Below the pieces are notes generated by a model that ran no database searches, had not been told where the DNA came from, and worked only from the letters and a program-made list of their open reading frames with translations. From Martinezella tropici (GTDB lineage Bacteria; Pseudomonadota; Alphaproteobacteria; Rhizobiales; Rhizobiaceae), in NCBI RefSeq assembly GCF_003287875.1, contig NZ_QMKK01000054.1:1-64000 (forward strand): a DNA stretch of 64,000 bases. Direction: 5' to 3'. A program made the position numbers and the translations under genes. Positions 16,472 through 25,625 of the stretch are shown piece after piece; position 1 is the stretch's first letter; every line of letters starts with the position of its first letter.

Positions 16472-17410
16472 TCAGCTGGCCGTGAGCTGCCGACGAAAGC
16501 CGGCATGAGCAGGCTTCCTGTCGATTGAAGCGATGTCGGGCGGCCTGATGCCGGAACCCGTGTCTGCAACAGTGACCAAGCCGCTCAGCATCGTCCGCGC
16601 GATGTCGGGCGCAATGTGATGCGGCATGTGGCCGACATCGTTCAGCAGCTTGATGATAGGGGCGGGATGTTTTCTCCGGATCCATTCCAGGTGCCAGGCG
16701 GGATCGATAATCCTATCGGCGAGCCCGAACAGGACCGATATCGGCAAGTCCGCGGGGAGCATCGTCAGACGCTGCATATCGCTATTGAATGCCCGAAGCT
16801 CGTCCGCCATGGACCGGATCGAAATCGGGTTGAGCAGATGATGTGCAGGCAAATTTGCAAGCGTGGCAGGGACGGGGTTCGGATAGGACGAGGCTTGAAG
16901 TCCCCGTTCGACAAAATATCCGGGCCAGCGGCTGATCACCTGCTGGTAAAATAAAGCGCCGATCATCGGAGCTGAGGCGGCTCTGAGCGTGATCAGCGGC
17001 TTGAACGGAACCGGCCGGCAGCAGGGAGAGATCAGCAGCAGGCCACTCACTAGGTCTCGCCTTCGCGCGGCAAGATGGAGAGCAGGCGCGCATCCTATCG
17101 AATGCGCCACTATGATGACGTTTCTAATGTCGAGGAACTCGAGGAGACGCTCGAGCCAGACCGATTGCCCGAACCCTCCGCGCTCGCCCTCCGGCAAGGG
17201 AGTGCTATGGCCATAACCAGGGCGGTCGACCGCAATCAGCCGATATGCGCTGTTCTCAAAGGGAAGAAGAACTTCCTGGGCGAGACTGCCGCATCCGTGC
17301 AAAACGACGACGGGACGCCCCGCGACATCGCCACTTTCCAAGATGTGGACTTGAGCGGAGTCGAATTGAAGAATTTTACCAGTACGAACAATGGCGTGCT
17401 GCGTTTTCAT
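16472..17410 (-). CDS. Alpha/beta hydrolase, substrate unknown
   Basis: A 312-residue alpha/beta hydrolase. The oxyanion segment VVVLHGCGSLAQE, the nucleophile elbow AHSIGCAP (Ser in an SxG-type turn), the acid in FGLADRIIDP and the His in NDVGHMPHH give a complete catalytic set. The open frame extends to 17539, but the first 43 residues look non-coding, so the ATG at 17410 (MKTQHAIV) is taken; its GAGG is close (3 nt) and the start remains uncertain. No neighbour indicates a substrate. Confidence 0.72.
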   Translation of the reverse strand: MKTQHAIVRTGKILQFDSAQVHILESGDVAGRPVVVLHGCGSLAQEVLLPFENSAYRLIAVDRPGYGHSTPLPEGERGGFGQSVWLERLLEFLDIRNVIIVAHSIGCAPALHLAARRRDLVSGLLLISPCCRPVPFKPLITLRAASAPMIGALFYQQVISRWPGYFVERGLQASSYPNPVPATLANLPAHHLLNPISIRSMADELRAFNSDMQRLTMLPADLPISVLFGLADRIIDPAWHLEWIRRKHPAPIIKLLNDVGHMPHHIAPDIARTMLSGLVTVADTGSGIRPPDIASIDRKPAHAGFRRQLTAS

Positions 17411-17692
17411 TTGCCTCAAACGTAACGTCTCCGAAATTGTTCCACCCTCCGTTTTCGACCCTGGTAACTTCGCCGAAATATCGCGCATTGGCCAGAAAGT
17501 AGGTTTTCCGTCAAACAAGATGGAAGATACAACCGGCATGGAAGCTTCACCGATGATGACGGTGGTAGAACCTGTCTGTTTCGGTGGGATTCAACCCGAT
17601 AATAAATCGGCCTGCGCCGTTTATACTCAAAAAGGATGATGCGACATTTGAAGGTATTCTATGGTAAAACATAGATATGCCTGGAGGGTGCG

Positions 17693-18730
17693 ATGTCGTA
17701 TCTACGTCACGCCGCAACCATCGCGTTGAGCGTCATGCTGCTCGCGCCATTGTCTTCGAGAGGCGCCGAGAAGGTCGGTCAGGCGGTGCTGATTAAAACC
17801 GAAGTTACGGGCGAAGGCGGTCCGCTTGCGGTCGACGATCCCGTGCATCGGGATGAGCGAATTCGCACCTCCCTTTCGGGTCTTGGACAGTTCACCTTTC
17901 AAGATGGCACGAAGCTGGCTGTGGGAGCCGGCTCCTCTGTTGTCATCGATAAATTCGTCTACGACGACTCAGGCTCCGTCAAAAAGCTGACCGTCAATGC
18001 GGCCAAGGGCACTTTTCGCTGGATGAGTGGAAATTCGAACCACGCGGCCTACCAGATCGTAACTCCGGCCGGGACGATCGGCGTGCGCGGCACGGTATTC
18101 GATTTCTATGTCGGGGCCAATGGCACCACGGCGGTCGTTCTGTTGAGCGGCGCCGCGCAATTCTGCGGTGCCGGCGGATGCAGGCAGTTGAAGCAGCAAT
18201 GCGACTGCGTCGTTGCAAAACGCAACGGTCAGATCAGCGATCCGCGCCGGGTCAACCGCGATATCCTCAAAACCCTGGGCAACCAGAAAGCTTTGCCGTT
18301 CCTGTCCGGCGATCAGCAACTTTCGGGACGAATGGGCTTTGCCGGCGGCGGCTGCGGTCTGTCGACGGCGATGAGAGATCGGCCTAATGGCATATCTCCA
18401 CGCAGCGCTCCGGCGAATAATCCTGCACCGGCACCGCACGATACGCCTAGCCCACCCAGCCCCCAGGAATCGCCGCACGCCGAGGCGCCCGCAGCACCGC
18501 ACGAAACTCCCAGCACGCCGGATATCTCAAATCCGCCAAGCCCGCCCGATAAATCAGGCAAACCGCATGAGCACGATGACGACGAAGGCGAGCATCACGA
18601 TCACCATGAACATCACAACCATCATGGCAGAGGTGACCACGGATGGGGTGATCACGACGGAGACGATCAGGACAGCCAAGGAGATGACGGCCATCATGGC
18701 GGTCACGGTAACGGGCATCACCATCGATAG
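17693..18730 (+). CDS. Exported FecR-domain protein with His/Asp-rich tail
   Basis: A 345-residue secreted protein. A signal peptide (residues 1-24, ending near SSRGA) precedes a FecR domain at about 25-165 (ERIRTSLSGLGQFTFQDGT, TPAGTIGVRGTVFDFYVG). Residues about 240-290 are Pro/Ser/Ala-rich, and about 290-345 form a tail dominated by His, Asp and Gly with about 18 His, which should bind divalent metal. It is convergent with a CHASE2 adenylate cyclase 33 bases away, a pairing repeatedly seen in rhizobia. A role as a periplasmic partner of that sensor is inference. Confidence 0.82.
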   Translation: MSYLRHAATIALSVMLLAPLSSRGAEKVGQAVLIKTEVTGEGGPLAVDDPVHRDERIRTSLSGLGQFTFQDGTKLAVGAGSSVVIDKFVYDDSGSVKKLTVNAAKGTFRWMSGNSNHAAYQIVTPAGTIGVRGTVFDFYVGANGTTAVVLLSGAAQFCGAGGCRQLKQQCDCVVAKRNGQISDPRRVNRDILKTLGNQKALPFLSGDQQLSGRMGFAGGGCGLSTAMRDRPNGISPRSAPANNPAPAPHDTPSPPSPQESPHAEAPAAPHETPSTPDISNPPSPPDKSGKPHEHDDDEGEHHDHHEHHNHHGRGDHGWGDHDGDDQDSQGDDGHHGGHGNGHHHR

Positions 18731-18763
18731 TGCTGTACGTGGCGGAGGATGGCTATCAGTCAG

Positions 18764-20935
18764 CTAGATGTCGGCCGCCTTGTCTGCGGTTTCATCGGCG
18801 AAATGTCCGGCTCGGCGCGAAATCTGGCCGTAAAAACCCTGCAATAGTCCTGCTGCTACGGCCCGCGCCTTGAGTTTCGTCGTGCTGATGAGTTTGCGGC
18901 TGCTCGTCGACCGTGTTCGGAGAGCGGCGACAAGCTGCCTGTGCGTGGACTGAAGTTCGGCAAATTCGGTGGATCTTTTCAGGCGCGCATCGCCGACCAC
19001 AGCAAAGAGTTTGGTTCTCATACTCTTACCCTTCAGCGTCAGCGCGCCGGCCTCGAGCAGAGCGCAATCGGGCAGCAGGCTTGCGGTCGGTTCGGATACC
19101 AGAATGTCGAAATTGATGTCCTTGCAGGCGGATTCGATACGTGCGGCAATGTTCACGGCGTCCCCGACCGCGGAGTAATTGAACCGTGTCTCGGCCCCCA
19201 TATTGCCGACGCATGCGAGCCCCGTATGTATGCCGATCCCTATCCCGACCCGCCGCTCGTCTCCGAAACCGAATGCATCGATCTTGTTGAGGCGGGCGAG
19301 CGTTTCCCGCATGCCGAGAGCCGCGCGGATCGCCTTGCCGGCATGATCGGAGACATCGACGGGAGCGTTCCAGAAGGCCATGATCGAGTCGCCGATGAAC
19401 TTGTCGAGCGTGCCGTCATTGGCGATGACATGGTAGCTCAGTGCATCGAGCAGCGTGTTCAGAAACGCAACGACGGCGCTCGGGGTCATCTCCTCGCTGA
19501 TCTGGGTGAAGTTTCGCACATCGACGAACATGACCGTCAGCTCGCGTTCATCTCCTCCGAGGCGCAGGGCATTGCGCGTATGCTCGATGCGATGGAGCAG
19601 GGACGGCGAGAGATAGTGGCCGAAAGCCCGCCGCACGTCGCGACGTTCCCGATCGGTCACGAGAAAGCGGAATGCCGTCGCGGCGAAATGCGTGATCGAT
19701 CCGGCGACGATCGGTGCCAGCGGGTCGAAGAGGAAGCCCCCATACAAGAAGGCAAGCCAGGAGGCCACAAGAGCAAGGAAGGTAATCAGCAGGCCGCAGG
19801 CAAGCGCGACGGCCGGATTGACGAAAGTGGTGAGGATTACCAGAAGGCTGCCCAAGATGGCGATGGACAGGATTTCCAGACCGTCCGCCCAATCCGGCCG
19901 GGACAAGAAGCGGCCCGAAAGAACCTGCTCAACGATCTGAGCATGGATGGAGACGCCGGGCACGTTCTCGCCAAGGGCCGTCGTGCGGACATCCTGGAGA
20001 CCTGAGGCAGAGGTTCCGACGAAAACGATGCTGCCTTCGATGGCAGTTTTGATATCGGTAGAGACGTTTCCGGGCGAAAGTACCTTTGCTGCCGAAATAT
20101 ACCGCTCCGTAGTGTCGGGGCTGACATAGAGCCAGAGCTCTCCCGCTGCCGTTACCGGCACGACGAAATCCCCGATTTTCACACGAGCTAGCGTGTTGGG
20201 CGTGTTCGGCGCTGCGTCGAGCACGTAGGTGGAGGCCCCTTGTGCGACGCGGAGCGCTTCGAGCGCAAGGCTGGGGTAAAGCTGTTTGCCGTCGCTGAGG
20301 AACAGCGGAACCGCGCGCACCACCGCCGATGATGCGCCCGGATTGAGGCTGATATGGCCGAGGCCTGCGGCATTGGCCTGCAATTGCGGCTGCAGCGGCG
20401 TCGCGGCCTTGATCGCCGGCGGCGCACTGAAGGGGCTTTCGCCGGTATAGGCAAATCCCGCCTTGATCGGCGGCAGATAGTTCCCTTCGTTGGAGAGGCC
20501 GAAGCCCAGAACCACCGGTCTTCCCGATAGCGACTGGGAAAAAATCTCATCATTGTCCGGCAGCTTGCCGAGCAGCGAAGGGTCGATCCCGGTGACATCG
20601 CGAACGACATTGCGCGGCGACAGGCGATCGGGCTCAGCGAAAAGGACATCGAAGGCGATGGCGGACGCGCCCATATCGGAAAGCCTGTCCACAAGAGCGG
20701 CAATCCGGTTTCGCGGCCAAGGCCATTGACCGAACTCGCGCAAGGACGCCTCGTCTATGTCGACGACGCGGACGGGCTGGTTCTCGAAGGTCCTGGGCAC
20801 CAGGCGCTGATACTGGTCAAAGGTCAAATCGCGGGCAAGCCTTAGTAACTGAGGATCGCTTGCCCGAAGGATCGTCAGCGCCGTGACGATGGTCAGGCCG
20901 ATAACGACGCCAATTTGCTGCGCACGCGTCACCAT
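18764..20935 (-). CDS. CHASE2-domain adenylate cyclase
   Basis: A 723-residue membrane sensor. After one N-terminal transmembrane helix comes a periplasmic CHASE2 domain (FDQYQRLVPRTF, RVVDIDEASLREFGQWPWPR, FDVLFAEPDR), then about three hydrophobic helices near residues 355-440, and a class III cyclase domain (about 480-650). Metal-binding Asp residues are in ELTVMFVDVRNF and FIGDSIMAFW, the adenine-selecting Lys in LDKFIGD and the NIAARIES helix is intact, so it should make cAMP. The start at 20935 (MVTRAQQ) removes a 61-residue non-family leader. Ligand unknown. Confidence 0.88.
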   Translation of the reverse strand: MVTRAQQIGVVIGLTIVTALTILRASDPQLLRLARDLTFDQYQRLVPRTFENQPVRVVDIDEASLREFGQWPWPRNRIAALVDRLSDMGASAIAFDVLFAEPDRLSPRNVVRDVTGIDPSLLGKLPDNDEIFSQSLSGRPVVLGFGLSNEGNYLPPIKAGFAYTGESPFSAPPAIKAATPLQPQLQANAAGLGHISLNPGASSAVVRAVPLFLSDGKQLYPSLALEALRVAQGASTYVLDAAPNTPNTLARVKIGDFVVPVTAAGELWLYVSPDTTERYISAAKVLSPGNVSTDIKTAIEGSIVFVGTSASGLQDVRTTALGENVPGVSIHAQIVEQVLSGRFLSRPDWADGLEILSIAILGSLLVILTTFVNPAVALACGLLITFLALVASWLAFLYGGFLFDPLAPIVAGSITHFAATAFRFLVTDRERRDVRRAFGHYLSPSLLHRIEHTRNALRLGGDERELTVMFVDVRNFTQISEEMTPSAVVAFLNTLLDALSYHVIANDGTLDKFIGDSIMAFWNAPVDVSDHAGKAIRAALGMRETLARLNKIDAFGFGDERRVGIGIGIHTGLACVGNMGAETRFNYSAVGDAVNIAARIESACKDINFDILVSEPTASLLPDCALLEAGALTLKGKSMRTKLFAVVGDARLKRSTEFAELQSTHRQLVAALRTRSTSSRKLISTTKLKARAVAAGLLQGFYGQISRRAGHFADETADKAADI

Positions 20936-21145
20936 TGCGGCGTCGGTCCCTTTGCCCCGTATTTCCCGGCAATAGTAGCACTTCGGAGAAATGCAAAAAT
21001 CTATTGTTCTGCTGCTGTGTCGGGAAAGAATATGCTGCCTTGTTCTCGGGAGCGATGCAATGATCAAAGTATCGAGGAGACATGGGGCCGTGCTTTCACG
21101 CGGTTGTACGCAGTTCAAGTCTCGCCAAGATTGAGCCGACTCGAT

Positions 21146-21643
21146 TTACTCCTCATCGGGAATATGAGAATCGATGGCGATCGTCTCGAGATTGTTTCGT
21201 ACGCTCACGACGCCAGGTATGGACAAAACGATAGTTTCCAGGTGGCGCAGCAGCGAAATCGTCTCGACGCGGCCTTCCAGTGTGACAACACCATCGGTGG
21301 CACGCACTTCGATGCTGTCGACGTCGACCTTGCCGATCTCTTCCAGTCGATCCGTGATCTGCGCTTCCAACTGGTCGTCGTCAATTCTGTTTGGCGGCAA
21401 AGGGGCGGTTGTATCGATCCGGTCCTCGCGTCCAGACGCATCGGCGGTATCCTTTGTAAACCCGGCGCTCGGATCTTCGTCGAAATTGGCCGGGGTGTCG
21501 CCATAGCCCGTGTCGTCGGGCCTGGGTTTTAGAGGATCGCCATCGGCATCGGAATATGGCCACCCCTCACGCAGGTCCCGGTCTTCATAGTCGCGATAGT
21601 CTTCTTCGCGGGATGACGGATTTGGTTTACGCGGCGCTGTCAT
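21146..21643 (-). CDS. BON-domain protein
   Basis: A 165-residue protein with an acidic, low-complexity N-terminal half (Asp/Pro-rich) and one BON domain at about residues 95-160 (LEAQITDRLEEIGKVD, VVTLEGRVETISLLRHLE, VVSVRNNLE). BON domains bind lipid or associate with membranes. No signal peptide is seen. AAGGAG lies 7 nt upstream of the ATG at 21643. Function unknown. Confidence 0.85.
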   Translation of the reverse strand: MTAPRKPNPSSREEDYRDYEDRDLREGWPYSDADGDPLKPRPDDTGYGDTPANFDEDPSAGFTKDTADASGREDRIDTTAPLPPNRIDDDQLEAQITDRLEEIGKVDVDSIEVRATDGVVTLEGRVETISLLRHLETIVLSIPGVVSVRNNLETIAIDSHIPDEE

Positions 21644-21866
21644 GTCGATCTCCTTTCTTATCGGAGTCAAACATGTCTGAAATCAATTTGTTTCATCGCG
21701 CCCGCCGCCGCAGCTTGCCGGGCCTTAATCACGACGGGCAGAACGCGGTTCGAAGTTGGGTCGTGTTCATTGTCATGGTTTGTCCTGCGCGTGCCCGATC
21801 ATCTCGGCCCTATCGATGAAGGCGAAGTTGGTCTAGGACGTTCCCACCCGCTCACGATATGGCGCG

Positions 21867-22946
21867 TTACTGATCGCTGAGAGGCAGCGAGGCGACCGAT
21901 CCGCGCCGGATAAGGCTAGTTTTTATGGCGGTGCGCTCCGCGGGCATGCCCTTGCCGTTCAACCGCGAAATCAGCCGTTCGGCCGCCTTCTTGCCCATCT
22001 CGTAGACAGGCTGGTCGATAACGGTAATCGGCGGTGTCGTGACGGTCGTCCAGTCGGCATCCAGAAAGGAAATCATCGAGATGTCGCGTGGTATGGACAG
22101 CCCGAAGGTCTGCAGAGACTTGAAAACGCGAAGACCGACGAGGCTGTCCGAAGTGATGAGGGCGGTTGGCGGTGCCGCGTCCCGCAGCAGGCGCTCGACG
22201 ACACCATCCGTCCTTGGCTGGTCGGTGGCGCCGAGCCGCACGTAATACCGAGCCTTCTTTATGCCGGCGTCGGCTTGTTCCTTCAGCACGCCTTCCACCC
22301 GTTCGCGCACCGCCGAATTGGAAATGCTGCTGATATCGCCAAGGAATTCATTCTCCGCATCCATGGCGGAGATATAGGCGATCCGACGATGTCCCATATC
22401 GAGAAGATGGCGGGTGGCCATCATGGCGGCGTCGAAATCATCGCCCGTGACGGCATCCACGCCGAGTTCCGGAATGCTTCGGTCAAAGAGAACGAGCGGC
22501 ACGCCGACGCGATGTATGTCCCGAAGATGCTCCATCCGGTCGCAGCGCGCCGGGGTCACGATTAACCCATCGACGCGCTTGCCGATGAGCAGATCCACCG
22601 CCGACTTTTCCGCATCGAGCTCCTCGCCGGAATTGGCAATGATCACATTGAAGCCGGCCATGCGCGCGACGTCGCTAATACCCCTGACAGCCAGGCTGAA
22701 GAAGGCATTCTCGATATCGCCCACCAAAACGCCGATGATGCCGGATTTGCCTGTCGTCATGCTGCGGGCAAGTTCGTTCGGCCGGTATTCGAGTGCGGCG
22801 GCAGCGGCAAGCACCTGCTCGCGAACCTTGTCGCTGACGATGCCATAGCCGCCGAGCACGCGCGCGGCGGTGGCCTTCGAGACATTCGCTGCCCTGGCAA
22901 CGTCGGCGACGGTCACGGAGCGTTTCGAGGTAAGGGGCTCTTCCAT
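21867..22946 (-). CDS. LacI-family transcriptional regulator
   Basis: A 359-residue repressor-type protein: LacI helix-turn-helix at residues 10-55 (VTVADVARAANVSKATAARVL, hinge EYRPNELARSM) and a periplasmic-binding-protein-like core. It is divergent from an amino-acid-type ABC importer, and the shared 184-base gap holds two identical 12-bp palindromes with a central CG, the pattern LacI proteins bind. Effector is unknown; the targets suggest an amino acid or amino-acid-derived compound. Confidence 0.9.
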   Translation of the reverse strand: MEEPLTSKRSVTVADVARAANVSKATAARVLGGYGIVSDKVREQVLAAAAALEYRPNELARSMTTGKSGIIGVLVGDIENAFFSLAVRGISDVARMAGFNVIIANSGEELDAEKSAVDLLIGKRVDGLIVTPARCDRMEHLRDIHRVGVPLVLFDRSIPELGVDAVTGDDFDAAMMATRHLLDMGHRRIAYISAMDAENEFLGDISSISNSAVRERVEGVLKEQADAGIKKARYYVRLGATDQPRTDGVVERLLRDAAPPTALITSDSLVGLRVFKSLQTFGLSIPRDISMISFLDADWTTVTTPPITVIDQPVYEMGKKAAERLISRLNGKGMPAERTAIKTSLIRRGSVASLPLSDQ

Positions 22947-23005
22947 TCAATGACGACTACAAGAGTTGTTGACGGGCGGTCAATCTCAAGTTAACAAATA
23001 TCACT

Positions 23006-23038
23006 GAGACCGGTCTCTTTATATATGAGACCGGTCTC
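23006..23038. promoter_or_regulatory. Tandem LacI-type operators
   Basis: GAGACCGGTCTC, a perfect 12-bp palindrome, occurs at 23006-23017 and again at 23027-23038, 21 bp apart centre to centre, about two helical turns, so two dimers could bind the same face. An inverted TTGAC...GTCAA at 22969-22983 includes a possible -35 box for the rightward genes, placing both operators just after the promoter. Confidence 0.82.
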
Positions 23039-23130
23039 TTGTCCAGATAATCTCTCGCCAACCCCGGGCGGGGATGAGGACGCGCATGCATGAGTGCCGA
23101 TAAGAGCATCCTTCAGAGCGGAGAACGAAC

Positions 23131-23958
23131 ATGAACATATCCGGTATATTCTCAGCCATTGCCGCGCCCTTGCGCGCCGGCGTGCTGGCCTATTTCGTTG
23201 CAGCAAGCGTCGGCCCGGCGGTCGCTGCCGACAACCCCTATCATCTGATCGATCCCGGCGTTATCAGCGTCGGCACGATGGGAGATTCCAAGCCCTACAC
23301 CTTCACGACGGCCGATGGGCAATTCACCGGTTTCGATATCGAACTCTTTTTGAACGTCGTCTCCCGCATGGGCTTTCCCAAGGACAAGGTGACGTTTACC
23401 GGCCAGGAGTTCTCAGCCTTGCTGCCGTCGGTCGCCAACCAGCGTTTCGACGTCGCCGTCGCGGCGATCGGCACCACCGAGGCACGCAAGAAGACGGTCG
23501 ATTTCTCGGATGGTTACCTCGCCGGCTATCTCTCGGTTCTGTCCTCCGATGCCTCGATCAAGGATGCGAGCGGTCTCAAGGGCAAGCGCCTCGGCGTCGT
23601 ACAGGGTACGCTGCAGGAAGTTTATGCCACGAAGAACTTCACTGGCACGGATCTCGTCAAATTCCCGGACAACAATTCGGCCGTGGCGGCATTGAACAAC
23701 GGTACCATCGACGCACATTTCCTCGATTATGAGGCGGCCAAGCAATATGGCGAGCGTTATCCCACATTGAAGATTGCGGTAAACATTCCGTCTTTCGACG
23801 CACCTGCAGGCTTCGTCGTCCACAAGGGCAATGACGCCTTCCGCCTGGCGCTCAACAAGGCGCTGCACGAAGCGATGCAGGACGGCACCTGGAAGACGTT
23901 CTATGAGAAGTGGTTCCCCGGCTCGCCGATGCCCGACCAATATCTTCCTAAAAAGTAA
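23131..23958 (+). CDS. Amino-acid-type ABC transporter, substrate-binding protein
   Basis: A 275-residue periplasmic binding protein of family 3. A signal peptide (residues 1-32, AASVGPAVAAD) precedes two lobes with family segments SKPYTFTTADGQFTGFDIEL, FDVAVAAIGTTEARKKTVDFS and GKRLGVVQGTLQEVY. It delivers substrate to the fused permease-ATPase next door. GGAG lies upstream. Substrate is not determinable; polar amino acids or opine-like compounds fit, and a DAO-family oxidase in the operon suggests an amine. Confidence 0.9.
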   Translation: MNISGIFSAIAAPLRAGVLAYFVAASVGPAVAADNPYHLIDPGVISVGTMGDSKPYTFTTADGQFTGFDIELFLNVVSRMGFPKDKVTFTGQEFSALLPSVANQRFDVAVAAIGTTEARKKTVDFSDGYLAGYLSVLSSDASIKDASGLKGKRLGVVQGTLQEVYATKNFTGTDLVKFPDNNSAVAALNNGTIDAHFLDYEAAKQYGERYPTLKIAVNIPSFDAPAGFVVHKGNDAFRLALNKALHEAMQDGTWKTFYEKWFPGSPMPDQYLPKK

Positions 23959-23964
23959 GGCCGT

Positions 23965-23992
23965 GCCGCCGTCCGGCTTGCCGGACGGCGGC
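23965..23992 (+). repeat. 12-bp stem-loop between transport genes
   Basis: A perfect inverted repeat (23965-23976 with 23981-23992, loop CTTG) fills most of the gap after the binding-protein gene and lacks a T tract. Such a hairpin can shield the upstream message from 3' decay, giving more binding protein than membrane component. Confidence 0.7.
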
Positions 23993-24026
23993 ATTGAACC
24001 GCCTGACGAATTTCATGGGGAATTGA

Positions 24027-25556
24027 ATGGATTGGCTTGAAAATCTCCGTCGCAGCTTCCTCGATTGGGATGCGATGGCAGAAGTCCTGCCGAGTATGAT
24101 CACGGTCGGACTGAAGAACACACTGATTCTGGCGGCAGCCTCCACCGTGCTCGGCGTCATCATCGGCATGGTGCTGGCCGTTATGGGCATTTCGCAGTCA
24201 CGTTGGCTGCGCCTGCCGGCGCGCATCTATACCGATATCTTTCGCGGCCTGCCGGCGATCGTGACGATCCTCATCATCGGCCAAGGCTTCGCCCGCATCG
24301 GCCGCGAGATCTTCGGTCCGTCGCCGTTTCCGCTTGGCATCATCGCGCTGAGCCTGATCGCCGGCGCCTATATCGGCGAGATCTTTCGATCCGGCATTCA
24401 AAGCGTCGAGCGGGGGCAGATGGAAGCCTGCCGCGCGCTCAGCATGAGCTACGGACAGGGCATGCGGCTGATCGTCATTCCGCAGGGCGTGCGGCGTGTC
24501 CTGCCGGCCCTCGTCAACCAGTTCATCGGCAACGTCAAGGATTCGAGCCTCGTCTACTTTTTGGGGCTGCTGGCCTCCGAGCGCGAAATTTTTCGCGTCG
24601 GCCAGGATCAGGCCGTCGTCACGGGCAATCTCTCGCCTCTGCTGCTCGCTGGCGTCTTCTATCTGGTCATCACCGTTCCGCTGACGCACCTCGTCAACTA
24701 TATCGACGCGCGTCTGCGTCTCGGGCGTCAGGGCCACAGTTCCGGCGTCACCAGCGGCCTCGTCGAGGTCGGCGAACTGGAAGCGGCATCGGGTACCACG
24801 GCGCCTTCCGACGCCGCTGCTCCGCGTTTCAAGGGTGGCGCCGTTCAAATCCGCGATCTCAGCATGTCCTATGGCGATCTCGAAGTGCTGAAGGGCATCG
24901 ATCTCGATATTGCGAGAGGCACGGTGACCTGCATCATCGGGCCTTCCGGCTCCGGCAAGTCGACACTGCTCCGGTGCCTCAACCGGCTCGTTGAGCCGAA
25001 GCGCGGCGATATCGCGCTCGATGGCGAAAGCATTCTGGCGATGAAGCCGGAAAACCTGCGGCGCCGCGTCGGCATGGTGTTCCAGCACTTCAATCTCTTT
25101 CCGGATCATACCGCGCTCGAAAACGTCATGCTGTCGCTGACGAAGATCAAGAGGATGCCGAAGGGCGAGGCGCGCCGAATTGCCGAGACCCGCCTTGCGG
25201 AAGTCGGCCTTGCCGGGCGTAAGGATCATCGGCCCGCTGGCCTGTCCGGCGGCCAGCAGCAGCGCGTTGCCATTGCCCGCGCGCTCGCCATGGATCCGGA
25301 GGTCGTTCTCTTCGACGAGGTCACGAGCGCGCTCGATCCGGAATTGGTGAAGGGGGTGCTCGACCTGATGGCCAATCTCGGGCGCCAGGGGATGACCATG
25401 GCGGTCGTCACGCACGAGATGGGATTTGCCCGCAAGGTCGCCGATCAGGTCGTGTTCATGGATGAAGGCCGTATCGTCGAAGCGGGCCCGCCGGAGCAGA
25501 TCTTCGACATTCCGCAAAGCGAACGGCTGAAGCGTTTCCTCGCCGAGGTTCTTTGA
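24027..25556 (+). CDS. Fused amino-acid ABC permease and ATPase
   Basis: A 509-residue fusion. Residues 1-235 are a HisM/GlnP-type permease with several transmembrane helices and the coupling segment RSGIQSVERGQMEACRALSMSYGQ; about 236-265 is an Ala/Ser/Gly linker; 270-509 is a complete ATPase (Walker A GPSGSGKST, signature LSGGQQQRVAIA, Walker B VVLFDEVTSALD, H-loop VVTHEMGFA). In most bacteria these are two genes. The frame is continuous through the linker, so it is a true fusion in this sequence. GGGGAA lies 7 nt upstream. Confidence 0.92.
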   Translation: MDWLENLRRSFLDWDAMAEVLPSMITVGLKNTLILAAASTVLGVIIGMVLAVMGISQSRWLRLPARIYTDIFRGLPAIVTILIIGQGFARIGREIFGPSPFPLGIIALSLIAGAYIGEIFRSGIQSVERGQMEACRALSMSYGQGMRLIVIPQGVRRVLPALVNQFIGNVKDSSLVYFLGLLASEREIFRVGQDQAVVTGNLSPLLLAGVFYLVITVPLTHLVNYIDARLRLGRQGHSSGVTSGLVEVGELEAASGTTAPSDAAAPRFKGGAVQIRDLSMSYGDLEVLKGIDLDIARGTVTCIIGPSGSGKSTLLRCLNRLVEPKRGDIALDGESILAMKPENLRRRVGMVFQHFNLFPDHTALENVMLSLTKIKRMPKGEARRIAETRLAEVGLAGRKDHRPAGLSGGQQQRVAIARALAMDPEVVLFDEVTSALDPELVKGVLDLMANLGRQGMTMAVVTHEMGFARKVADQVVFMDEGRIVEAGPPEQIFDIPQSERLKRFLAEVL

Positions 25557-25625
25557 CAACAGGGTCGGCGGCGGCTTCCGCCGGCTTCTTGATCGCAACA
25601 CCCACCACTGACAAGGTTTTCCAAC

